Positions 27,672-37,234 of a stretch of 64,000 nucleotides of DNA are shown piece by piece. The position numbers and the translations under genes are program-made. This DNA comes from JACCZX01 sp038216465 (lineage in GTDB: Bacteria; Pseudomonadota; Gammaproteobacteria; Burkholderiales; Burkholderiaceae_F). Location of the stretch: positions 537,141 to 601,140 of the forward strand of contig JBBQQC010000001.1 of the NCBI GenBank assembly GCA_038216465.1, read 5' to 3'. The first letter of the stretch is position 1. Every line of letters starts with the position of its first letter. The notes below the pieces were generated by a model. That model saw only the letters and a program-made list of their open reading frames with translations, was not told the DNA's origin and did no database searches.

Positions 27672-28529
27672 ATGCTGAACCTTCGCCCGCTGTTTCGCTT
27701 GCGTCCTTTGCTCTACACCGGCCTGGCCATCGCTGCCTGCAGCGCGAACAGCGCTTGGGCGCAAGGCAATGCGGCAAACGGTGCGACGCTCTACACCCAG
27801 AAGATGTTGATCGGCGGAGCACAGCTGAGCTGCCAGGACTGTCACGGCTTTGCCGGAACGTTTAGGGATTCGCGTTTCCCTGGCCAGAACGAAGCCATGC
27901 TGTTGACCAGAATCAACGGTGCGATTAGCAGCAACCAAGGCATGGTCATGGGCTCTTATTCGGGCTGGACAGCGCAGCAGCGCTCCGACGTTGCGGCTCA
28001 CATGGCAGTCGCCGTCGCGCCGCCGCCGCCGCCGCCGTTCGCTCCGTTGCCCACACCGACTGCGGCGCCGAGTGCCGCGATGTTCAGCAGCACCGCCGTC
28101 GGCGCCACCAGTGCAGCGATCACGATTCTGCTGACCAACAGCGCCGGCACCGCAATCACGATGGGCAATCCTGCGGTGGTTCCAGCGACCGGCCAGATCA
28201 GTGACTTCAAGAGTGCGACAGTTCCCGCCGGACAGACCGCATGCGCCAACGGCTTCGTACTGCAACCTGGCACCAGCTGCTCGATCGCCGCGCAGTTTGC
28301 GCCAACGGCCGCCGGTACCCGGACGGCAACATGGAATGTCAACTTTGTCGGCAACGTGCCGACGCGCGAAGTGACGCTGCAGGGTACGGCGATCGGAACC
28401 GGGACGACGTCGCCTGCTCCGACCTCGTCGGCTAACGCGCCATTGAACGCCGGCGCGGGCGCGCTGGGCTGGATCAACCTGCTCGGACTGCTGGCCATGC
28501 TCGGAGTGGCCCGCCTGCGTCGCCGCTAG
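27672..28529 (+). CDS. Secreted cytochrome c-like protein with Ig-like repeat and C-terminal sorting anchor
   Basis: This 285-residue protein starts with a signal peptide ending at AWAQ. A small domain with one haem c motif follows (LSCQDCHGFAG), then a Pro-rich hinge. Next comes a choice-of-anchor D/Ig-like domain of about 110 residues (FVLQPGTSCSIAAQFAPTAAG). The end, GALGWINLLGLLAMLGVARLRRR, is a small-residue motif plus a membrane helix plus an Arg cluster, the layout of GlyGly-CTERM-like sorting tails. It is probably processed and kept at the cell envelope. A terminator follows 17 bp after the stop. The function of the haem domain is unknown. Confidence 0.75.
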   Translation: MLNLRPLFRLRPLLYTGLAIAACSANSAWAQGNAANGATLYTQKMLIGGAQLSCQDCHGFAGTFRDSRFPGQNEAMLLTRINGAISSNQGMVMGSYSGWTAQQRSDVAAHMAVAVAPPPPPPFAPLPTPTAAPSAAMFSSTAVGATSAAITILLTNSAGTAITMGNPAVVPATGQISDFKSATVPAGQTACANGFVLQPGTSCSIAAQFAPTAAGTRTATWNVNFVGNVPTREVTLQGTAIGTGTTSPAPTSSANAPLNAGAGALGWINLLGLLAMLGVARLRRR

Positions 28530-28545
28530 ACCCGACTTCCTCCTC

Positions 28546-28572
28546 AAAGGCGCCGCAGGTCGGCGCTTTTTC
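28546..28572 (+). terminator. Rho-independent terminator after the cytochrome-like gene
   Basis: AAAGGCGCCG and CGGCGCTTT form a GC-rich stem with one unpaired G and a short CAGGT loop. The stem runs directly into TTTTT. It lies 17-43 bp after the stop and 25 bp before the next gene, so the MFS gene needs its own promoter or read-through. Confidence 0.8.
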
Positions 28573-28596
28573 ATTTGCGTCTAAATTGCGCCATCG

Positions 28597-29796
28597 ATGA
28601 TGGCGTTTGAATCGAAGCAATCAACTCGCTTGCCGACGGCGATATGGACGCTCGGCTTTGTCAGCCTGTTGATGGACATCTCGTCAGAGATGATTCACAG
28701 CCTGCTGCCGGTGTTCCTCATCACGACGCTCGGAGCAAGCGCACTCGTGGTCGGCCTGATCGAAGGGTCCGCCGAAGCAACCGCGCTGATCGTCAAAGTT
28801 TTCTCGGGGGTGTTGTCGGACTACTGGGGCAAGCGCAAGTCGCTCGCCGTGTTCGGCTATGCGCTGGGTGCTCTGTCGAAACCGCTATTCGCAGTGGCGT
28901 CGACGACGAGTCTCGTGTTCACCGCACGTTTTGTCGATCGCATCGGTAAAGGCATTCGCGGTGCGCCGCGTGACGCGCTGGTAGCCGACATCGCGCCCAG
29001 CGAAATGCGCGGCGCCGCGTTCGGATTGCGACAGTCGCTCGACACCATTGGCGCATTCGTAGGGCCCCTGATTGCGATCGGATTGATGCTGCTGTGGGCC
29101 AACGATTTTCGCGCCGTCTTCTGGGTTGCCGTCGTCCCCGGCGCGCTGGCGGTCGCCTTGCTGATGTTTGGCGTGCGCGAACCCGGGCGCGATACCGCAG
29201 CGCGCCCGATCAATCCGATTCGCCGCGACAACTTGCGCAAGCTGTCGCACGCGTATTGGTGGGTTGTCGCGATCGGCGCGGTGTTCACGCTGGCGCGTTT
29301 CAGCGAAGCATTTCTGGTGCTGCGCGCGGCACAGGGCGGCTTGCCGCTCGCACTGGTGCCGCTGGTGCTGATCACCATGAACGTTGTCTATGCGCTGTCC
29401 GCGTATCCGTTCGGCCGCTTATCGGACCGCGTCAGTCACACACGGCTGCTCGCAATCGGTCTCGCGGTACTGATCGTCGCCGACGTCGTACTCGCTTACA
29501 GTAATGAATGGCAATGGGTGGGGCTCGGCGTGTCGCTATGGGGTTTGCACATGGGCATTACGCAGGGGCTGCTGGCAACGATGGTCGCTGATGCCGCGCC
29601 GGCAGACCTGCGCGGAACGGCGTTCGGATTTTTCAATCTGGTCAGCGGAGTGGCGTTGCTGGTGGCGAGCGGACTCGCTGGCCTGCTGTGGGACCAAATC
29701 GGCGCGCCGCAGACGTTTATTGCGGGCGCCGTATTCAGCGCGATTGCGATGCTCGCGGTACTTGTACGCAGCGTCCGGCGCGAGCGGACAGCATGA
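28597..29796 (+). CDS. MFS transporter
   Basis: This 399-residue protein has about 12 membrane segments and the MFS signatures GVLSDYWGKRKSLAVFGYAL (loop 2-3) and RFVDRIGKGIRGAPRDALV. The N-terminal LMDISSEMIHSLLPVFL pattern is that of a subfamily widespread in Proteobacteria, often annotated as drug or metabolite exporters. The stop overlaps the start of a 2OG dioxygenase gene by 4 nt, and putA follows, so an amino acid or hydroxylated derivative is a possible cargo. This is inferred from context, not shown by sequence. Confidence 0.88.
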   Translation: MMAFESKQSTRLPTAIWTLGFVSLLMDISSEMIHSLLPVFLITTLGASALVVGLIEGSAEATALIVKVFSGVLSDYWGKRKSLAVFGYALGALSKPLFAVASTTSLVFTARFVDRIGKGIRGAPRDALVADIAPSEMRGAAFGLRQSLDTIGAFVGPLIAIGLMLLWANDFRAVFWVAVVPGALAVALLMFGVREPGRDTAARPINPIRRDNLRKLSHAYWWVVAIGAVFTLARFSEAFLVLRAAQGGLPLALVPLVLITMNVVYALSAYPFGRLSDRVSHTRLLAIGLAVLIVADVVLAYSNEWQWVGLGVSLWGLHMGITQGLLATMVADAAPADLRGTAFGFFNLVSGVALLVASGLAGLLWDQIGAPQTFIAGAVFSAIAMLAVLVRSVRRERTA

Positions 29797-30503
29797 CGGG
29801 ACCGCTTCTCAATCCAGTGAAACAGCAAGGATTCGCGTTCGTTGCAGCCGGTGTCATGCGTCCGCTGCTCGGCGCACTGGATGCGCTCTCCGACTGGCCG
29901 CGCTTTGCCGAAAGCTGGAACGACCTGCAGCTCGACACCTACCTGCCCGACGGCCATCGCTATCGTCGCCGTCGCCATGCAACGTTATCGACGCGTTCGG
30001 GCGAAAAGAGCGTCGCGCTCGAGCCGCACCAGCCGCACTATCAGAGTATCGAATACAACCCGTTGGTCGGCGGCGTGGAGCGCTGGTTTGAGCCGATGCA
30101 GGCCGAGATCGTCGCGGGCCCGACGATGCAATGCGTGCTTGCATTCTGCTGCCGCATGTTCGGTACCTTGCGTCCGAATGCGGACTGGAAGATCGAGTGT
30201 CACCAGTTCCGAATCGAGGCCCGCAGCAACGCACCCGGCCAGCCGACACCCGAGGGGGTACACCGCGACGGCGTTGACTATGCGCTGGTGCTGTTGATAA
30301 ATCGCACCAACATCAAGAGCGGCACGACCACAGTGCATGACCTCGATGGCCATGTGCTCGGCAGTTTTACGCTGACGGCGCCGCTGGACACCGCGATCGT
30401 CGACGACGCGCGCGTCAGGCACGGCGTAACCGCGGTCGAGCCGATCGACCCGGGCCGCGCGGCGTATCGTGACGTGTTGGTTGTCACGTTCAAGGCGCGG
30501 TAG
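29793..30503 (+). CDS. 2OG-Fe(II) dioxygenase family protein (BsmA/IDO type)
   Basis: This 236-residue protein has the metal-binding His157-Arg-Asp159 (EGVHRDGVDYAL) and the distal His210 (RVRHGVTAVEP). A late Arg-Asp strand (YRDVLVVTF) is expected to hold 2-oxoglutarate. The fold and motifs match the PF10014 family, which includes L-isoleucine 4-hydroxylase and other free-amino-acid hydroxylases. The ATG overlaps the MFS stop, and putA starts 25 bp downstream, so hydroxylation of an amino acid that is then exported or degraded is plausible. The substrate is not known. Confidence 0.87.
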   Translation: MTGPLLNPVKQQGFAFVAAGVMRPLLGALDALSDWPRFAESWNDLQLDTYLPDGHRYRRRRHATLSTRSGEKSVALEPHQPHYQSIEYNPLVGGVERWFEPMQAEIVAGPTMQCVLAFCCRMFGTLRPNADWKIECHQFRIEARSNAPGQPTPEGVHRDGVDYALVLLINRTNIKSGTTTVHDLDGHVLGSFTLTAPLDTAIVDDARVRHGVTAVEPIDPGRAAYRDVLVVTFKAR

Positions 30504-30528
30504 TCCAGACTTCGGCCTGCGCGTTCCG

Positions 30529-33500
30529 ATGGACGATCCGCAACCGCTGGCAGACCTACCTGCGCGCATTCCGCCGCGCTCCGAGCTGCGCAAAGCAATT
30601 ACCGCCGCGACTCGCACCCCGGAGCCGGTGTGTGTACCTCCGCTGTTGCCGCTCGCCGAAATTCCTGCTGCGCAACAGGCAGCCGTAACCGAGCTTGCCA
30701 AGCGGCTCGTGGCGAGCTTGCGCGGCCGCGAGCTCGGCATCGCACGCGAGAACATGGTGCAGGGCCTGTTGCAAGAGTTCTCGCTGTCGAGCGACGAAGG
30801 GGTGGCGCTGATGTGCCTCGCCGAAGCGCTGCTTCGCATTCCAGATCCAGCGACGCGCAACGCACTGATTCGCGACAAGATCGGGCGCGGCGATTGGCGC
30901 GCGCATCTCGGCCAGAGTAGTTCGCCCTTCGTCAACGCGGCCACGTGGGGGCTACTGGTCACCGGTAGGTTGGTGGCGACGCATGATGAAGCAGGGCTCG
31001 CCAACGGCCTGACGCGCGTCACCGCGCGCGTCGGCGAGCCGGTGATCCGCAAAGCGGTCGACCTTGCAATGCGGTTGATGGGAAAGCAGTTCGTCGCCGG
31101 CGAGACAATCGCCGACGCGCTCGCAAACGCCGAGCGATTCGAGGCGATGGGTTTTCGCTACTCGTACGACATGCTCGGCGAGGCAGCGCTGACTTCCGCG
31201 GATGCCGATCGGTACTGCGCCTCCTATGAAAACGCCATCGACGCGATCGGCGAGGCGGCTGCGGGCCGCGGCAGCTACGAAGGACCCGGCATCTCGATCA
31301 AGCTCTCCGCGCTGCATCCGCGCTACTCGTACGCGCAGCGCGAGCGCGTTTTGGCCGAGCTCTATCCAAGCGTGCGGGCGCTGATGCTGCGGGCCCGACG
31401 CTACGACATTGGCATCAACATCGACGCCGAGGAGGCCGATCGGCTCGAACTTTCACTCGATCTGCTCGAGAAACTGTGCGAGGAACCGGCGCTTACGGGC
31501 TGGAACGGCATTGGCTTTGTGGTGCAGGGCTACCAAAAGCGGTGCCCGTTCGTGGTCGACTTTCTTATCGATCTCGCGCGCCGCACGAACCGCCGTCTTA
31601 TGGTTCGCCTGGTGAAAGGTGCCTACTGGGACTCGGAGATCAAACACGCGCAGGTCGACGGCCTCGACGGCTACCCCGTCTACACGCGCAAGGTCTACAC
31701 CGATGTTTGTTACCTCGCGTGCGCACACAAGCTGTTCGCCGCGCCGCGCGATATTTACCCGCAATTCGCCACCCACAATGCGCAGACGCTTGCCTCGATC
31801 TACCACATGGCAGGTGATTGGCGCCCCTCCCAGTACGAATTCCAGTGTCTGCACGGCATGGGCGAGCCGCTTTACGTGCAAGTCGTGGGTGCGGCCGCTG
31901 AAGGAAAACTCGATCGGCCGTGCCGCATCTACGCGCCGGTCGGCACGCACCAAACACTGCTCGCCTATCTGGTGCGCCGGTTGCTGGAAAACGGCGCCAA
32001 CACGTCGTTCATCAACCGCATTGCTGATCCCGACATATCGCTCGACGAGCTCGTCGCCGACCCCGTCTCGACAACACGGCGCATCGGCGCTGAAAGTGGT
32101 GCGTTGGGCTCATCGCACCCTCGCATTCCCATGCCACGCGCAATCTTCGGCGCCGTGCGCGTCAACTCGCACGGCATGGATTTGAACGATGAGAACGCAC
32201 TGATGCGTCTATCGCAAGCGCTGGCCGAAGGCCGCACGCACGATTGGAGCGCAGCGCCTGCCGGCGCAACTCCAACCTCTGCTGATGCGCAGCCGGTGCG
32301 CAATCCCGCCGACCTCGCTGATTGCGTCGGTCACGTCGCGGAGGCGAACGCTGCCGAAGTGCAGGCATCGCTGCGCGCTGCCGCGACGGCAGCGCCTGCG
32401 TGGTGCGCAACGTCAGCCGCCCAACGTGCAGCGATACTCGAACGCGCGGCCGACGCGATGGAAGCGAACATGCCGCTGCTGATGGGGCTGATCGTGCGCG
32501 AAGCCGGCAAGACCTACGGCAACGCGATTGCGGAAGTGCGCGAGGCAGTCGATTTTCTACGCTACTACGCGCACCAGGTGCGTGAACGGTTCGTAGCGGA
32601 CACGCACATTCCGCTCGGCTCTGTTGTGTGTATCAGCCCGTGGAACTTCCCGCTGGCGATCTTCACCGGACAAGTAAGCGCCGCGCTGGCCGCCGGTAAC
32701 ACGGTGCTCGCAAAACCTGCCGAGCAAACTCCGCTGATCGCTGCGGAAGCCGTTCGCATGCTGCATGCGGCGGGGGTTCCCCGCGACGTATTGCTGCTCG
32801 TTCCCGGCGGCGGCGAAACCGTTGGCGCTGCGCTGGTCGCCGACGCGCGCGTCCAGGGCGTCGTGTTCACCGGGTCGACCGATGTGGCACGTCTGATCCA
32901 GCGTTCGCTGGCGAGCCGACTTCGTTCCAACGGCAGCTCCGTGCCGCTGATCGCGGAGACGGGCGGCCAGAACGCGATGATCGTCGACTCTTCCGCGCTC
33001 GCCGAGCAGGTGGTTGCCGACGCAGTCGTATCCGCCTTTGATAGCGCAGGGCAACGCTGCTCGGCCTTGCGCGTGCTGTGCCTGCAGGACGACATCGCCG
33101 ATCGCGTGATCGAAATGCTCGAAGGGGCGATGGCCGAGCTTAACGTCGGCAATCCGGAACGCCTCGCCGTCGACGTCGGACCGGTGATCGACGAAGAAGC
33201 GCGCACGATGCTGGTGAAATACATCAAGGGCATGCGCACGCGCGGCCATCGCGTCCATCAGGTTTCCGGCCATGCAAGTTCCGTTGAGACGGCGCGTCGC
33301 GGTACGTTCGTACCGCCAACACTGATCGTGATCGATCGGATCGAGCAGCTCGAGCGCGAAGTCTTTGGCCCGGTACTGCACGTACTGCGCTATCGACGCG
33401 AGGATCTCGACCGATTGGTCGACGCCATCAACGCGCTCGGCTATGGTCTGACGCTCGGCGTTCACTCGCGCGTCGACGGCAAGATCGATCGTGTCTTGCG

Positions 33501-34275
33501 TCGTGCGCACGCGGGCAACATCTACGTAAACCGCAACATCGTAGGCGCGGTGGTCGGCGTACAGCCCTTCGGCGGCGAAGGGCTTTCGGGCACCGGGCCC
33601 AAAGCGGGTGGCCCGTTGTATCTGTATCGACTGCTCTCGAAGTGCCCCGCCGATGCGGCGATGGTCGAGCTTGTGGCAGCGGCCGAAACGTGCGGCGAAT
33701 CAATAGCTTTGCCGCGGGCCTCGCAGTCCGATGCGTTGGAGGCATTGCGCGATTGGGCGATGCGATCAGAGCCAGGCCTCGCCGCGCTTTGCGATCGCCT
33801 AGCCTCGCTGTCTCCTGCCGGAGCTTCGGTGGTTTTGCCTGGCCCAACGGGCGAGCGTAATTCGTACACCCTGCTGCCGCGCGAATCGATCCTTTGCCTG
33901 GCAACGTCCGAGCGCGACCTGCTGGCGCAGCTGGCGCTGGCGCTGGCGCTCGGCGCTCGCGCAGCGTGGCCGCGCGATGCGCTCGCCCGGGCCACGCTCG
34001 AGCCGCTGCCGCGAGCGGTGAAAGATGCGATCCGATTAATCGGCGACTGGACCGCGAGCGAGCGTGAGTTCGACGCCGTCGTCCATCATGGCTCGCCGCA
34101 AGAGCGCATCGACATCGCACGCAAGCTTGCCGCGCGCGACGGCCCGATCGTCAGCCTGCACGGCTTCGTGCCGGATGAACCGCCGTTTGCGATCGAACGC
34201 CTGCTGGTCGAGCGTGTCGTCAGCGTCAACACGGCGGCCGCAGGAGGCAACGCCAGCCTGATGGCCGTCGGATGA
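30529..34275 (+). CDS. putA: Bifunctional proline dehydrogenase / glutamate-semialdehyde dehydrogenase PutA
   Basis: This 1248-residue fusion enzyme oxidises proline to glutamate. The proline dehydrogenase domain spans roughly residues 80-480 (GISIKLSALHPRYSYAQRER and RLMVRLVKGAYWDSEIKHA bind FAD and substrate). The aldehyde dehydrogenase domain runs from about 590 to 1060, with PWNFPLAIFTGQVSAALAAG and the catalytic Cys844 in SAGQRCSALRV. A C-terminal domain follows. There is no ribbon-helix-helix DNA-binding domain at the N-terminus, so this is the type B, non-regulatory form. The start at 30529 is preferred over one at 30469 that lies inside the dioxygenase gene. Confidence 0.95.
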   Translation: MDDPQPLADLPARIPPRSELRKAITAATRTPEPVCVPPLLPLAEIPAAQQAAVTELAKRLVASLRGRELGIARENMVQGLLQEFSLSSDEGVALMCLAEALLRIPDPATRNALIRDKIGRGDWRAHLGQSSSPFVNAATWGLLVTGRLVATHDEAGLANGLTRVTARVGEPVIRKAVDLAMRLMGKQFVAGETIADALANAERFEAMGFRYSYDMLGEAALTSADADRYCASYENAIDAIGEAAAGRGSYEGPGISIKLSALHPRYSYAQRERVLAELYPSVRALMLRARRYDIGINIDAEEADRLELSLDLLEKLCEEPALTGWNGIGFVVQGYQKRCPFVVDFLIDLARRTNRRLMVRLVKGAYWDSEIKHAQVDGLDGYPVYTRKVYTDVCYLACAHKLFAAPRDIYPQFATHNAQTLASIYHMAGDWRPSQYEFQCLHGMGEPLYVQVVGAAAEGKLDRPCRIYAPVGTHQTLLAYLVRRLLENGANTSFINRIADPDISLDELVADPVSTTRRIGAESGALGSSHPRIPMPRAIFGAVRVNSHGMDLNDENALMRLSQALAEGRTHDWSAAPAGATPTSADAQPVRNPADLADCVGHVAEANAAEVQASLRAAATAAPAWCATSAAQRAAILERAADAMEANMPLLMGLIVREAGKTYGNAIAEVREAVDFLRYYAHQVRERFVADTHIPLGSVVCISPWNFPLAIFTGQVSAALAAGNTVLAKPAEQTPLIAAEAVRMLHAAGVPRDVLLLVPGGGETVGAALVADARVQGVVFTGSTDVARLIQRSLASRLRSNGSSVPLIAETGGQNAMIVDSSALAEQVVADAVVSAFDSAGQRCSALRVLCLQDDIADRVIEMLEGAMAELNVGNPERLAVDVGPVIDEEARTMLVKYIKGMRTRGHRVHQVSGHASSVETARRGTFVPPTLIVIDRIEQLEREVFGPVLHVLRYRREDLDRLVDAINALGYGLTLGVHSRVDGKIDRVLRRAHAGNIYVNRNIVGAVVGVQPFGGEGLSGTGPKAGGPLYLYRLLSKCPADAAMVELVAAAETCGESIALPRASQSDALEALRDWAMRSEPGLAALCDRLASLSPAGASVVLPGPTGERNSYTLLPRESILCLATSERDLLAQLALALALGARAAWPRDALARATLEPLPRAVKDAIRLIGDWTASEREFDAVVHHGSPQERIDIARKLAARDGPIVSLHGFVPDEPPFAIERLLVERVVSVNTAAAGGNASLMAVG

Positions 34276-34385
34276 AGCAGCGCAAGCTGCCTTTCTATCG
34301 GATAGAGTGCGACCACACTCTTCATCTTGCGTCTAGTTTCAAACTGGCCGCCAGCCGCTCTACCTATAAAACTCAGGGAGAACAG

Positions 34386-35438
34386 ATGCAAACCACTCGA
34401 ACATACGATCGGCGCTCATTCCTCAGTATTAGTGCAGGCGGCACTCTGCTCGCCACGTTCCCCAGCGCTTCGGTTTGGGCGCAGCCGCGCCACGGCAAGA
34501 TTGACTACGGCGTTGCGAGCATTGATGCGCTCTATTCGGCAATCTACGTGACGTTGAAGCAAGGCTACTTCGCGGCCGAAGGGCTCGACGTTAACTACAT
34601 CAACTCTCAAAGCGGCCCGCGCTCGAAGCAAATGCTGGCAGCAGGTCAATTGTTTATCACGACGACCGGCGTCAATGACTCCGTCGCGCTGAGCCTGGCG
34701 GGCAAACCTTCGACGGTGGTGTTCAGCCTCGATCGCAGAGTGCCGTTCGCCAATATCCTCGTCCACAAGGACAACGTAGGACCCGGAAAGCTGCAGAAGG
34801 TCGCAGATCTCGCCGGCAAATCGATTGCAGTGACGCAGCCGCAGGCCGCGACCTGGCTGATGGCTATTTACATTGCCGATCGCGCCGGCATCAAGGACAA
34901 GGTGACCGTCCGTGGGCTTGGCGACTTCGTGACCATGCTCGGCGCGGTCAAATCAAAACAAGTTGACGCGTCGATCGCAACGATATCGATGATCGATGCG
35001 GCAAAGCAGGAAGGCTGGGGCGCGACTTTGTTTGACGTTACCGATGAAAAGACGTGGAACGAAACGTTCGGCGGCGACGTGCCCGGCGTCGGATGCTATG
35101 TGCTTACGGAGTCGATCGAGAAACGCGGCCCTGCAATCCAGGCGTTCGTCAACGCGATGGTCAAGGGTTCCGACTGGGTAAAGGCCAACACTCCGGAAGC
35201 GATCGTCGATTTGATCTACCAAGACTATTTGAGCGGCTTTCCGAAAGAAGCGGCGCTGCGCGCAGTCAGCATCTACAAGAGCGGCCTATGGAACTATACG
35301 AATATTCTCGATAAGGCAACTTACGAACGATTGGTGCGCATCATGGGTGACGGTCGCCAGTTCAGTAACGAAGAACTGAAGAGCGTGCCCTACGAAAAGG
35401 CCGTGGACATGAGCTACGTGCGCAAGGCGCGCGGGTAA
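34386..35438 (+). CDS. NitT/TauT-type ABC transporter substrate-binding protein
   Basis: This 350-residue receptor has a twin-arginine signal (DRRSFLSISAGGTLLATFPSA). The mature domain is of the SsuA/THI5-like type (VTLKQGYFAAEGLDVNYINS, then ITTTGVNDSVALSLAGKPS). These proteins bind nitrate, sulfonates, riboflavin or pyrimidine precursors and similar small molecules. AGGGAG precedes the ATG at 34386; the frame extension upstream to 34272 covers the putA stop and is not conserved. An ATPase and a permease follow, so it forms a complete importer. The ligand is unknown. Confidence 0.9.
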   Translation: MQTTRTYDRRSFLSISAGGTLLATFPSASVWAQPRHGKIDYGVASIDALYSAIYVTLKQGYFAAEGLDVNYINSQSGPRSKQMLAAGQLFITTTGVNDSVALSLAGKPSTVVFSLDRRVPFANILVHKDNVGPGKLQKVADLAGKSIAVTQPQAATWLMAIYIADRAGIKDKVTVRGLGDFVTMLGAVKSKQVDASIATISMIDAAKQEGWGATLFDVTDEKTWNETFGGDVPGVGCYVLTESIEKRGPAIQAFVNAMVKGSDWVKANTPEAIVDLIYQDYLSGFPKEAALRAVSIYKSGLWNYTNILDKATYERLVRIMGDGRQFSNEELKSVPYEKAVDMSYVRKARG

Positions 35439-35526
35439 TAAGCCACCGTTATCGAGCTATGGCCCTATCCGCGGCTCAACCAGGTCGCGGGCCGGGCATT
35501 CGTTCACGAACTCCCGGTACAGCGCA

Positions 35527-36330
35527 ATGATCGAAGCCGATCGTATTGGACAGGTGTATCTGACCAAGACGCGAGAGATCTGGGCGATCGGCGAGGTCAG
35601 CGCGACGATTAAAAAAGGAGAGTTCGTTTCCATCGTCGGCCCAAGTGGGTGCGGCAAGAGCACGCTGCTCAACATCATCGCGGGGTTCATTGCGCCAACG
35701 ACAGGCGAGGTACGTGTCGATGGCGTGAAAGTCGAACGTCAAATACCTGCGGGACTCGGATACATCTTTCAAAAAGATACGGTACTTCCGTGGTACCGCG
35801 TGCGCGACAACATCGCGCTCGGCCTTCGGTACCGTGGTGTGCGTGCGCAAGATACCAACGCGAAGGTCGAGTCTCTGCTTGCGCTGGGCAACCTGCAGGG
35901 TTTTGGTGACGTCTATCCCTATCAGCTTTCCGGGGGCATGCGTCGACGCGTCGCGTTACTGATGACGCTCGCCTGCGATCCAAGCATCCTGCTGCTCGAT
36001 GAACCCTTTGGAGCGCTCGATACCCATACCAAGACGCTGTTGCACCGGGAGCTGATAGACATCTGGCGAAAAATGGGCCAGACCATCGTGCTGGTCACGC
36101 ATAACCTGGACGAAGCCGTCACACTTTCGGATCGAGTGCTGGTGCTGTCCTCGGCGCCGAGCCGCATCATTCTCGACCATCGAGTCGACATTCCGCACCC
36201 GCGCGACGTCTTCACCGTGCGCGAGACGGAAGCGTTTGCTTATCACTTCCAAACGATCTGGCGCGTTCTCGGCGAGCAGTTCAAGCAAGGCAAGGTCGAG
36301 GAATTGCGAACGCCCGAGCAAGTTGAATGA
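35527..36330 (+). CDS. NitT/TauT-type ABC transporter ATP-binding protein
   Basis: This 267-residue ATPase has every canonical motif: Walker A GPSGCGKST, Q-loop FQKD, signature LSGGMRRR, Walker B ILLLDEPFGALD and H-loop VTHNLDEAV. It powers import by the adjacent permease, with which it overlaps by 4 nt. The 88 bp between the receptor gene and this one hold no recognisable gene. Confidence 0.93.
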   Translation: MIEADRIGQVYLTKTREIWAIGEVSATIKKGEFVSIVGPSGCGKSTLLNIIAGFIAPTTGEVRVDGVKVERQIPAGLGYIFQKDTVLPWYRVRDNIALGLRYRGVRAQDTNAKVESLLALGNLQGFGDVYPYQLSGGMRRRVALLMTLACDPSILLLDEPFGALDTHTKTLLHRELIDIWRKMGQTIVLVTHNLDEAVTLSDRVLVLSSAPSRIILDHRVDIPHPRDVFTVRETEAFAYHFQTIWRVLGEQFKQGKVEELRTPEQVE

Positions 36331-37193
36331 CTGCGACACATTTGTCTACGGACGATTGGACGGCGCGCATTCGCGACGTTGCTCGCAACGCACGCAACGA
36401 ACGCATTCGCGTGCTCGTTTGGCAAGTGTCGTTGCTTCTGATCTTGCTTGCTATCTGGGAATTCGGAACGCGCATCCCTTGGCTGGCGAAGAACGTGAAC
36501 GTCTTCGATCCGTTTTTTGTCAGCCAGCCGTCACGAGTGGCGGCCAAGCTTTACGAATGGATATTCGGCGCCAAGGCAGGGATGCTCTGGCCGCACTTGT
36601 TCTCAACGCTGGGGGCGACGTTCGTCGGCCTGATCGTTGCCGTTGCCACCGGTTTCGCGGTTGGCATGCTCTTCAGCCAACACCGGCGACTCGCGAACGT
36701 TCTGTCACCATTCATTGTTGCGCTGAACTCGCTTCCACGCATCGCGTTTGTGCCGCTGATTACGATGATCTTCGGGCTCGGCATGGCGTCCAAGGTCGTG
36801 ACCGTGTGGTTCATCGTCTTCTTCCTCGTGTTCTTTAATACGTTCAAGGGCGCGCTGAGCATCGAGCGCGAACTATTGGACTTCTGTCGGACACTCGGCG
36901 GCAATGAACGCCAGATCACCTGGACGGTGCGCATTCCGAATGCGCTGTCGTGGACCTTTGCTGCTCTGCCAAACGCGGTCAGCTTCTCGTTGATCGGGGT
37001 CGTATTGTCCGAGTTTGTGGGCTCTACCACTGGCATGGGCTATCTGATCATCGTCGCGCTATCGACGCTTAACTCGGCAGAGATGTTCGCTGCACTTACG
37101 GTCCTTAGCGTGGTCGGGGTCACACTAGTGATGTTGTTCCGCTTGCTCGAACAGCGCTTGCTGCGCTGGTCGCCGGAGTTTCGGGAGCAATAA
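36327..37193 (+). CDS. NitT/TauT-type ABC transporter permease
   Basis: This 288-residue inner-membrane subunit has six predicted helices and the EAA-loop region (ELLDFCRTLGGNERQITWTVRIP). The N-terminal 35 residues are cytoplasmic and charged. It completes the importer formed by the receptor and ATPase upstream, and a cupin gene follows 41 bp downstream. Confidence 0.92.
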   Translation: MTATHLSTDDWTARIRDVARNARNERIRVLVWQVSLLLILLAIWEFGTRIPWLAKNVNVFDPFFVSQPSRVAAKLYEWIFGAKAGMLWPHLFSTLGATFVGLIVAVATGFAVGMLFSQHRRLANVLSPFIVALNSLPRIAFVPLITMIFGLGMASKVVTVWFIVFFLVFFNTFKGALSIERELLDFCRTLGGNERQITWTVRIPNALSWTFAALPNAVSFSLIGVVLSEFVGSTTGMGYLIIVALSTLNSAEMFAALTVLSVVGVTLVMLFRLLEQRLLRWSPEFREQ

Positions 37194-37234
37194 AGTCCGG
37201 CGAAACTTGATTGACTTTTTATGGAGAGCCGCCA

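Noticed and set aside
29985..31052. 355-codon minus-strand frame opposite the dioxygenase and putA genes
   Set aside because: Antisense shadow; the plus-strand genes carry complete catalytic motifs.
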